Shown: positions 33,152 to 39,664 of the stretch, piece by piece | Numbering within the stretch: the stretch's first letter is position 1 | Layout: each line of letters starts with the position of its first letter | Assembly (NCBI GenBank): GCA_965146665.1 | Contig: CBCTHE010000008.1 | Span: forward strand, 101,636 to 165,635 | Reading direction: 5' to 3' | DNA length: 64,000 nucleotides | Origin: Ructibacterium sp965146665 | Lineage (GTDB): Bacteria; Bacillota; Clostridia; Monoglobales; Monoglobaceae | The notes under the pieces: generated by a model | Seen by the model: the letters and a program-made list of their open reading frames with translations, nothing else | What the model was told of the DNA's origin: nothing | Databases searched by the model: none | Made by a program: the position numbers and the translations under genes

Positions 33152-33634
33152 ATGACGAGATTTTATCAAGATGATTTTGAAACAGTAAAATGGTTACAGA
33201 GTATGCCGGCAGGTGGCTATATTGCAAATATTCGCGATGTGATTATTTATAGAAATAACAATGATAATGGAAAAACCATTACATTCTTAATTGATATTGC
33301 AGAGGGAGAATATCAGGGATATTTTGACAATATGTATCTATTTGACTACGAAATGAAGTTTGATTGCGGATATGTTATCCAGATGCCATCAGAACAAGAT
33401 AAATTAAATTCGTTTATCCACATACTTCAACAGTCAAATCCAAATTTCCAATTCCATGGAGATTTATCCCAGCTAATCGGTATGGAATTCGGAATGGTTT
33501 TGCAGGAACAAGAATGTATAGAGCCTGATGGGACATCATCCATACAGTTGAATGTATTTGAAATAACTACAGTTGAAACCATTCGTAACAATAGCTATAC
33601 TGTACCCGAAAAGTCCGCATTGCCGTTACAATAA
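33152..33634 (+). CDS. Unknown acidic protein after the helicase
   Basis: A 160-residue acidic protein (MTRFYQDDFETVKWLQSMPAGGYIANIRDV..., EGEYQGYFDNMYLFDYEMKFDCGYVI). I do not recognise it. Similar proteins of this size follow helicase genes in Firmicute elements; a single-strand DNA-binding or replication accessory role is possible but not shown. The ATG follows GAAATGAGG. Confidence 0.55.
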   Translation: MTRFYQDDFETVKWLQSMPAGGYIANIRDVIIYRNNNDNGKTITFLIDIAEGEYQGYFDNMYLFDYEMKFDCGYVIQMPSEQDKLNSFIHILQQSNPNFQFHGDLSQLIGMEFGMVLQEQECIEPDGTSSIQLNVFEITTVETIRNNSYTVPEKSALPLQ

Positions 33635-33671
33635 TTCGACGCAGTACGCTAAACATGGAGGAGGAATTTAA

Positions 33672-33998
33672 ATGATTATTACCATATTAGGGAAACAAAA
33701 TATCTATGGCACAAGCCATAAAACAGGGACAAAATATTCAGGTGCACTGGTTCATTATTCATACGATGATGTCAACGGCGAGCAAGGAAAATCCTTCGGT
33801 ACGGTCTATGTCAGCGAAATGCTATGTTTCGCTGATAATATTCAAATCTATAGTGATTATGAACTGGAAGTAGACCCCGTTCGGAAATACGCAACAACAT
33901 TTAAACTCGTAGAGCTTAATAGTTATTTCAAACGGTTAGCCGAAAAGGATTCCGCAGATCAGCAACATATTGTACAAGCTGACACTCATATAAATTAA
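33672..33998 (+). CDS. Unknown small protein in the replication operon
   Basis: A 108-residue beta-rich protein (MIITILGKQNIYGTSHKTGTKYSGALVHYSYDD...) with GGAGGAGGAA upstream. No known motif. It belongs to the run 31557-34205 by direction and spacing. Confidence 0.55.
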   Translation: MIITILGKQNIYGTSHKTGTKYSGALVHYSYDDVNGEQGKSFGTVYVSEMLCFADNIQIYSDYELEVDPVRKYATTFKLVELNSYFKRLAEKDSADQQHIVQADTHIN

Positions 33999-34022
33999 AG
34001 TAGATAGGAAGGGGGTAGTCGA

Positions 34023-34205
34023 TTGGAAGTGTTTATGCACTATCCCGAAGCGGAAGAAGATAAACAGGCTTTGCGGCAAAAAGTATCCGAAGTTCAAGCC
34101 GAGGCAATCGCAAAATACATTTCAAAATTGACTTGCCCCCTTGAACAAAAACGAAAGCTGGTGCAAGCCATCCAAGATAAAACGAGAAACGGTCAGGAAG
34201 TTTGA
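34023..34205 (+). CDS. Small helical protein ending the replication operon
   Basis: A 60-residue protein (EDKQALRQKVSEVQAEAIAKYISKLTCPLEQKRKLVQAIQ) starting from TTG at 34023, or from the ATG at 34035, after AGGAAGGGGG. Its last codons lie in the hairpin terminator GAAACGGTCA/TTGACCGTTTC (34186-34211). Confidence 0.5.
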   Translation: MEVFMHYPEAEEDKQALRQKVSEVQAEAIAKYISKLTCPLEQKRKLVQAIQDKTRNGQEV

Positions 34206-35633
34206 CCGTTTCTTTTTCTTTCATTCCTATTGATTTTTTCACAAATTTCGGCTATAATATAAGCAGAATATAGATTAGCCGAAAACGAGGTGTTTTTATG
34301 TATATCAAAAGAGATATGGAAAAGCTGGTGGCAGAGCTTTCCTCTGAATATCCCGCCATTTTAATTACAGGCCCGAGGCAGGTTGGTAAAACAACCATGC
34401 TCCAAAAGCTGATGGAGGGAACCGGGCGCACCTATGTTACCTTAGACGATTTAACCGCAAGACAGCTTGCAAAAACCGACCCGGAACTATTCTTCCAGAC
34501 CTACGGTACGCCGATTTTAATTGACGAAGTACAATATGCACCGGAGTTATTTACTTATATTAAAATCATGGTGGATAAAAACCGTGCTCCTGGGGAATTC
34601 TGGCTGACAGGTTCACAGGCATTTAAGCTCATGCAGGGGATTCAGGAGAGTTTAGCTGGCAGGGTTGCCGTTCTGAATTTATCCTCTCTTTCACAAAATG
34701 AGATTTACAACCATTGTGCAAATGAGCCGTTCAAGCTAGATTTGGAGCAGTTAAAGCAAAAGCAGAGCAAAGCGGACAGCGCTGACCTCATGCAGATATT
34801 CGAGCGAATCTGGCGTGGTTCCATGCCTGCAATTGTGAGTGGAACATACTCCAACCGGGATATTTTTTACAGCAGTTATATCTCAACTTACATTGACCGG
34901 GATGTTCGGGAATTGTTACCCACCATCGACAGCTTGAATTTTCTGCAATTCATCACGGCCGTTGCCGCAAGGACTTCCCAGCTTTTAAATGTTGCGGAAA
35001 TCGCACGGGATGCTTCTATTGACCAGGTAACTGCGAAAAAGTGGCTGGGAATTCTGGAAACTCTGGGCTTGATTTTCTATTTGCGCCCCTATTCCAACAA
35101 TACGCTGAAACGTACCATCAAAACGCCGAAGCTGTATTTTACCGATTGTGGACTTGCGGTGTATCTTACCAAATGGAGCAGTCCTGAAACATTAGAAAGT
35201 GGAGCCATGAACGGGGCTATTTTTGAAAATTATGTTGTGAGCGAGATAGTAAAGTCCTATTACAATGCAGGAAAAGAGCCGTATTTATATTATTATCGGG
35301 ATAAGGACGCACGGGAAATTGATGTTATCATGGAAAGCGATGGACAGCTTCATCCGATTGAGATTAAAAAATCAGCCTCACCCAACAATAGCATGGTAAA
35401 GGCATTTTCTGTGCTGGATAAGGCAACCGTTCCCCGTGGTATGGGTGCGGTGGTATGTATGAAGGGTGAATTGTCGGCGCTTAGCAGGGAAAATTTGATT
35501 GTTCCGGCGTGGTTGATATAGACATAATCAGATGGTATAAGATAATACGAGAAACGGTCAGAAAATTTGACCGTTTCTTTTTCTGTTTTCGGCTATTATA
35601 TAAACTTTTTATAGATTGGCCGAAGTTTTGGTG
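34176..35633. repeat. Direct repeats (terminator plus hairpin) bracketing the DUF4143 ATPase gene
   Basis: The left copy spans 34176-34292 and the right copy 35541-35633. Both hold GAAACGGTCA...TTGACCGTTTCTTTTTCT (terminator), then TTTCGGCTAT.ATATAA and a TAGCCGAAA- or TGGCCGAA-type arm that pairs with TTCGGCTA. The left copy provides the promoter region of the ATPase gene; the right copy lies at the 3' end of the XRE gene. The coordinates given span both copies and the gene between them. Confidence 0.7.
34298..35521 (+). CDS. AAA ATPase with DUF4143 domain
   Basis: A 407-residue protein. The Walker A GPRQVGKT (~23-30) and Walker B PILIDEVQ (~71-78) are intact, then SRFARE-like sensor segments and the DUF4143 region (YISTYIDRDVRELLPTIDSLNFLQFITAVAARTSQLLN, ATAKKWLGILETLGLIFYLRPY). 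The C terminus has a nuclease-fold-like pattern REIDVIME...HPIEIKKS. Such COG1373 ATPases are common in gut anaerobes and often accompany mobile DNA; the cellular role is unclear. Bracketed by direct repeats, which suggests a mobile cassette. Confidence 0.85.
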   Translation: MYIKRDMEKLVAELSSEYPAILITGPRQVGKTTMLQKLMEGTGRTYVTLDDLTARQLAKTDPELFFQTYGTPILIDEVQYAPELFTYIKIMVDKNRAPGEFWLTGSQAFKLMQGIQESLAGRVAVLNLSSLSQNEIYNHCANEPFKLDLEQLKQKQSKADSADLMQIFERIWRGSMPAIVSGTYSNRDIFYSSYISTYIDRDVRELLPTIDSLNFLQFITAVAARTSQLLNVAEIARDASIDQVTAKKWLGILETLGLIFYLRPYSNNTLKRTIKTPKLYFTDCGLAVYLTKWSSPETLESGAMNGAIFENYVVSEIVKSYYNAGKEPYLYYYRDKDAREIDVIMESDGQLHPIEIKKSASPNNSMVKAFSVLDKATVPRGMGAVVCMKGELSALSRENLIVPAWLI

Positions 35634-36145
35634 TCAAGTTTTAACAGTTTTTCCCATATCCCTTTGAACATCCGCACCTTATTTTGTTCCCAGCGTTTGA
35701 CTTTGGTAATCTCCACATTCATCATAACGGCAAGGTCTTTTTGCGTAATACTCAATTGTTTGCGTATAGCTTTTATTTGTTGTCCTTGTCCTTCATACAG
35801 GAAACGGTTGTAGTCGTCCAGCAGTTCATAGACGTTAATGTGATACAACGCCGCCAGTTTATCCACCATAGCGGCTGGGTAGAAATCCCGTTGATTATCT
35901 TCATAATTGGCATACGTCCCCCTATCCATTCCGATATATGCTGCAACGTCTTTTTGGTGCATGGCTTTTTGATAGCGGTAATATTTCAGCTTGTCCGATA
36001 TATTTGTAATATCCGCCGGATTGGTATAGAGCAAATTAAACTTTTCACCCTCTCGATTGTTGCGTGGTTTCAGCAGCCGAATGGTATGGATATACATGGG
36101 CATGAAAATTGTTCCATTCGCCCTATGACTATATAACAAATACAT
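35609..36145 (-). CDS. Regulator with two XRE-type helix-turn-helix domains
   Basis: A 178-residue frame. The first HTH is around residues 58-108 (KYYRYQKAMHQKDVAAYIGMDRGTYANYEDNQRDFYP), the second around 125-168 (IRKQLSITQKDLAVMMNVEITKVKRWEQNKV). A start at the ATG at 36145 or at the internal ATGs near 36103 is possible. It lies next to the right junction. In the excised circle the recombinase frame continues in phase into this gene. It could regulate excision or act as a recombination directionality factor; this is inference. Confidence 0.75.
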   Translation of the reverse strand: MYLLYSHRANGTIFMPMYIHTIRLLKPRNNREGEKFNLLYTNPADITNISDKLKYYRYQKAMHQKDVAAYIGMDRGTYANYEDNQRDFYPAAMVDKLAALYHINVYELLDDYNRFLYEGQGQQIKAIRKQLSITQKDLAVMMNVEITKVKRWEQNKVRMFKGIWEKLLKLDTKTSANL

Positions 36146-36217
36146 TTGACTGTTGATTTTTGTTAAAATCCGCCAACTTCTGAAATAGGGGGCTGAAATT
36201 CCCTCTTTTTGTTCAAA

Positions 36218-36252
36218 AAGAGCCGCTGCGAGTGTATTGTTTTGTCAACACA
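36218..36252. other. Right junction of the sigK element (P' arm plus core TT)
   Basis: The arm AAGAGCCGCT (36218-36227) is 14 bases from the core TT (36242-36243). Past the core lies the sigK codon GAC on the minus strand. The circular form would read arm, 14 bases, TT, 14 bases, inverted arm: a symmetric attP. Confidence 0.8.
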
Positions 36253-36570
36253 GCGTGCGGCATAGGTCGCAAGGCGGGTCCCTTTGGTTGGATCAAAGCT
36301 GGAAATACCTTTGATCAGGCCAATGGTGCCGATGGAAAGAAGGTCCTCATGATCCCGGACACTTCCGGAATATTTTTTGGCGATATGGGCGACCAGACGC
36401 AGATTATGTTCAATGAGCTTATTTCTGGCCTCCATGTCCCCTGCCTGACACCGCAGCAGGCATTCCCGTTCCTCCTCCGCGGAAAGCGGCTTGGGAAAGG
36501 AATTGCTGCCGGACAGGTAGGAGAGAAGCAACGTAATGGATTGCAGACATTGGAATAAAAAACTGAGCAT
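36244..36570 (-). CDS. sigK: sigK 5' segment (pro-sequence and sigma regions up to 2.4)
   Basis: The ATG at 36570 follows GGGGGTG. The first ~17 residues are hydrophobic (MLSFLFQCLQSITLLLS) and align in position with the pro-sequence of pro-sigma-K; SYLSGSNSFPKPLS follows where the mature protein begins. Region 2 is clear: LIEHNLRLVAHIAKKYSG, DLLSIGTIGLIKGISSFDPTKGTRLATYAARC. After D109 the integrated frame enters the element and ends at 36163 (KTIHSQRLF...EVGGF), a truncated form without regions 3 and 4. The remainder of the factor is at 20209-20583. The truncated product should be inactive. Confidence 0.93.
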
Positions 36571-36670
36571 AAAAACACCCCCGGTAAAATTGGTTGCTCT
36601 TAAATTTTTATGCGCAGTTCCGCGGATTTTGCAAGTCCCTACAAAATTTTACGGCTGGACAGTCTTTTGG

Positions 36671-37534
36671 TCAGGCATTTTCGTAAAAGGTTCTGAAGTC
36701 GTCGGTAAAGACCAGACCCAGGCTGGCCTCTCCATGTGTTTCCGGAAAGGCGTCCTTTTTTGAGCCGTGAAAGAACATGAGATACCTGTGCTGTGTCATG
36801 CCCCGGGACTCCATAGCGAATCCGGCGGTCAGACGTCCCCCTGCCCAGTCCCATTTTGCCTGGTCCAGTACGGTACAGCCGCAGTCGGTCCAGTCAATAA
36901 GGTTATGCGATGTTTTAAAGCCGATCCCGTTTTCCGGGGAATGGATCAGAAAATACTGGCCGTCCCGAATGAGAACACAGGCATTTTCGCCGCCCTCAAT
37001 GTGCCGCTCATACGTCCAATGTTCCAAATCGTGGGAGCAGGAGATAGAGACCCCGTTCTGCTTGAAAAAGAGCCAGTATTTGCCTGGCTCATCCTTATCC
37101 TCCAGAATAAAGGGGTCTATCATCCTGCCCATTTCCCGGGCGGTGCTGTCACCCTTTGCCCGGATCAGCACGGGCTCGGTGAAATGCTCAAAATCCTCTG
37201 TGTACATGAGATAGAGACGGGCGGTGTCATCTGCCCAAAAGCCATCCCGGTACGGGGTGCGCAGCGGGTAGGAGGTGAGGCAGAGCGCATAGCGGTCCCC
37301 TGCGGGAATGATGTTTCCGGGACTGCAGTAGTTGAGCGTCCGGTCTTTTGGGGTCAGCACCACAGGTGCGGACCAGTGTATGAGGTCTGTGCTGGTGCTT
37401 TTGGCCACAAAGTTATACATATACCCGTCTTCCTTGATTCCCTTGGTAAAAAACAGATGGTAAGTACCGTTGTGATAATAACAGGCAGGATCGCGGTATG
37501 CGGTATCTCGGCTGCCCCGGATAATTGGATTCAT
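36671..37534 (-). CDS. GH43/GH32-like five-bladed propeller glycoside hydrolase
   Basis: The ATG at 37534 with GAGGTGC upstream gives 287 residues. The sequence has the repeating blade pattern of clan F/J enzymes: RDTAYRDPACYYHNGTYHLFFTKG with the likely nucleophile or base Asp, STDLIHWSAPVVLTP, RMIDPFILEDKDEPGKYWLFFKQ, and HDLEHWTYE. A signal peptide is missing, so it may act in the cytosol on imported oligosaccharides. The substrate is unknown. It follows the sigK 5' part with about 100 bases between. Confidence 0.75.
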   Translation of the reverse strand: MNPIIRGSRDTAYRDPACYYHNGTYHLFFTKGIKEDGYMYNFVAKSTSTDLIHWSAPVVLTPKDRTLNYCSPGNIIPAGDRYALCLTSYPLRTPYRDGFWADDTARLYLMYTEDFEHFTEPVLIRAKGDSTAREMGRMIDPFILEDKDEPGKYWLFFKQNGVSISCSHDLEHWTYERHIEGGENACVLIRDGQYFLIHSPENGIGFKTSHNLIDWTDCGCTVLDQAKWDWAGGRLTAGFAMESRGMTQHRYLMFFHGSKKDAFPETHGEASLGLVFTDDFRTFYENA

Positions 37535-37680
37535 AGAATGCACCTCACATAGCAATCAGAATTACAGCTAGACCTATTATATGATAACTGAGATAAATGT
37601 CAAGGGCGCTGACCCAGAAAAATTTTTCTTGTCCTGTGCGAAAAAATATAATATGCTGTTTGAAACAGCGAGGTGATTTC

Positions 37681-37851
37681 ATGGAGCCAAAGGATTATAT
37701 CATTGTCGGAATTAACGGGGACTATGCCATGGTTCGGGAGCTGGACCGGCCGGAGGAGACATCCTTCCCCGTTGCCATGGTGCTTCTGCCGCCGGGCGTG
37801 GATCTGGGCCGGTGTCTGCGCTTGCGCAGACGGAAATATACATGGAAATAA
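37681..37851 (+). CDS. Small basic protein of unknown function
   Basis: A 56-residue frame from the ATG at 37681 after GCGAGGTGA (MEPKDYIIVGINGDYAMVRELDRPEETSFPVAMVLLPPG..., ending RRRKYTWK). The layout of a short beta barrel with 'GDYAMVRE' recalls DUF3006-type proteins, but I am not certain. It stands alone upstream of the MATE gene. Confidence 0.5.
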   Translation: MEPKDYIIVGINGDYAMVRELDRPEETSFPVAMVLLPPGVDLGRCLRLRRRKYTWK

Positions 37852-37938
37852 CAGCCCGGTCAAAATGACGGATTTTACCCTTTATCTGACCCCTTCCGTT
37901 TGTTTTTTGACGAATTATTTTATTTTTCAAAAAACCTA

Positions 37939-37967
37939 TTGACATCCAAATGGGATGGTAGTATATT
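37939..37967 (+). promoter_or_regulatory. Promoter of the MATE exporter gene with palindromic operator
   Basis: TTGACA (37939-37944), 17 bases, TATATT (37962-37967). The spacer begins with the imperfect palindrome CATCCAAATGGGATG (37943-37957), a likely repressor site. Confidence 0.7.
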
Positions 37968-38023
37968 GTAACAACTATCTAAAGAACTTGGATTTCACAA
38001 GGCAGGAAGGGAGAGAAAATGAA

Positions 38024-39406
38024 ATGGCAAAGGACAAGACCATTGATATGACAAAAGGGAATCCGCTACGGCATATTGTCTGGTTCAGCATACCTTTGAT
38101 CATCGGCAACATCTTTCAGCAGTTTTATTCCATGGTGGATACCATTATCGTGGGACGCACCATCGGCATCAACGCACTGGCGGCCGTGGGGGCCAGCGGG
38201 TCGCTGGTGTTTTTCATCATCGGCTTTGCCATGGGGCTGACCGGGGGATTCGCAATCATGGTGTCTCAGCGGTTCGGCGCTGGGGACATGGCCGGCGTGC
38301 GGCGCAGTGTCGCCATGGGCGCCATGCTCAGCGCGGTCTTTTCCGTGGCGCTCATGCTGCTCAGCGTGGCAGGGGCACGGTGGCTGCTCACCATCATGAA
38401 CACGCCCGAGGATGTTATGGAGGAGGCCTACCGGTATCTGGTCGTGATTTTCTGGGGCGTTCCGGCGACCATGTTCTATAACTACATATCCAGCGTAATC
38501 CGCGCCCTTGGCGACAGCAAAACGCCGCTGTATTTCCTGCTGATTGCGTCCGTGCTCAATATCATCCTGGATTTTGTCTGTATTCTCAATTTTCATATGG
38601 GCGTCATGGGCGCGGCGGTGGCCACCATCTTCTCACAGGCCGTTTCCGGTCTGCTCTGCCTGCTCTATGTAGGGAAGCATTTTCCGATCCTGCATCTGCA
38701 GAAGAGCGACTGGCGGTTTGACCGGAGGTTTGCGTGGTATCACCTGCGTATGGGCATTCCCATGGCGGTCCAGAATTCCGTCATTGCCATCGGCGCCATG
38801 GCGGTTCAGGCCATTCTCAACGGCTTCGGCGCCATTGCGGTGGCGGGCTATACCGCGGCCAACAAGATCGAACAGCTGGCCTCCCAGGTCATGATGTCCC
38901 TGGGCTTGACATTGGCAACCTATGTGGGGCAGAACTACGGCGCCAGAGATCTTGGCAGGATTCGGGAAGGGGTCAGGAAGACCACGGTGATCCTGCTGGT
39001 GACCTCTGCCCTCGGCGCCGCTTTGGTGGTAATTTTCGGCCGTGGCCTGACCCACATTTTCATTGGCGGGGGAGAGCAGAACGTGGAGGAAGTGGTGCGC
39101 TATTCCCGACAGTATCTGACCATCTCGGCGTGCTTCTATCCGGCCCTTAGCTGTATTTTCATTTTCCGCAACGCACTGCAGGGTATGGGGAATACGGGAA
39201 TCGTTCTGATCGGAAGCGCTGTGGAGCTGGTGGGCCGTCTGGCCGGCGCCCTGATTCTGGCCATTCCATTCGGCTATTTGGGCGTCTGCTTTGCAAGTCC
39301 CTTTGCCTGGGCCGGGGCCGCTGTGCTGTTTCTGATCGTATACCTTGTGGATATGCGCAGACTGACCAAACGGCTTGCCGCGGGAGAGCTGGCCTTTCAG
39401 GCCTGA
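38024..39406 (+). CDS. MATE-family efflux transporter
   Basis: The ATG at 38024 (MAKDKTIDMTKGNPLRHIVWFSIPLIIGNIFQQFYSMVD) follows AGGAAGGGA and gives 460 residues. Twelve hydrophobic segments are visible, with the MATE signature PLIIGNIFQQFYSMVDTIIVGRTIGINALAAVGASGSL and its counterpart in the second half (GIPMAVQNSVIAIGAMAVQAILNGFGAIAVAGYTAANKIEQLASQ). It should export drugs or metabolites by cation antiport. It has its own promoter with a putative operator and a strong terminator. Confidence 0.93.
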   Translation: MAKDKTIDMTKGNPLRHIVWFSIPLIIGNIFQQFYSMVDTIIVGRTIGINALAAVGASGSLVFFIIGFAMGLTGGFAIMVSQRFGAGDMAGVRRSVAMGAMLSAVFSVALMLLSVAGARWLLTIMNTPEDVMEEAYRYLVVIFWGVPATMFYNYISSVIRALGDSKTPLYFLLIASVLNIILDFVCILNFHMGVMGAAVATIFSQAVSGLLCLLYVGKHFPILHLQKSDWRFDRRFAWYHLRMGIPMAVQNSVIAIGAMAVQAILNGFGAIAVAGYTAANKIEQLASQVMMSLGLTLATYVGQNYGARDLGRIREGVRKTTVILLVTSALGAALVVIFGRGLTHIFIGGGEQNVEEVVRYSRQYLTISACFYPALSCIFIFRNALQGMGNTGIVLIGSAVELVGRLAGALILAIPFGYLGVCFASPFAWAGAAVLFLIVYLVDMRRLTKRLAAGELAFQA

Positions 39407-39438
39407 CCGGCCGGCGGTGTCTTTCAAACTCATGGATC

Positions 39439-39473
39439 ATGCCTTTATATCTTCGGATATAAGGGCATTTTTC
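39439..39473 (+). terminator. Terminator after the MATE gene
   Basis: ATGCCTTTATATC-TTCG-GATATAAGGGCAT followed by TTTTTC; a UUCG tetraloop hairpin with a T tail. Confidence 0.9.
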
Positions 39474-39544
39474 ATTGTCCGGGGCCGGATATAGATATAC
39501 CGGGTGTCATTTTATTAAAATAGTAATTTTGTCCAAATTGAGGC

Positions 39545-39573
39545 TTGTAATTACCGAACTATTGTGATATTAT
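39545..39573 (+). promoter_or_regulatory. Candidate promoter of the cas operon
   Basis: TTGTAA (39545-39550), 17 bases, TATTAT (39568-39573), about 90 bases before the cas3 start. The only good match in the 250-base leader. Confidence 0.5.
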
Positions 39574-39664
39574 GTAAGAAAAGTTCGATAAATCGAAATT
39601 GAGCCCGAAATCGCGTTGTTTTTGATCCAATTTATCAAAAATCTGTGTTGTGGGAGGCTGTGCC

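Larger units (their letters stand above)
20582..36243. mobile_element. skin-like intervening element in sigK (about 15.66 kb)
   Basis: The element splits sigK inside the region 2.4 helix, at the codons that read N-E in the joined gene. It is visibly more A+T-rich than the flanks. At its left end lies a large serine recombinase reading outward into the junction; XRE genes, toxin-antitoxin genes and an SF3 helicase fill the rest. There are no virion genes, so it is not a conventional prophage. Bacillus subtilis and Clostridioides difficile have elements in the same gene that are excised in the mother cell by a serine recombinase (SpoIVCA type); the cargo here is different from those phage-like versions. 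Confidence 0.9.

Noticed and set aside
36163..36243. Last 26 codons of the ORF that starts at 36570 (KTIHSQRLF...) as a genuine SigK C terminus
   Set aside because: They lie inside the element past the TT core and do not resemble any sigma factor; they are a by-product of the insertion.
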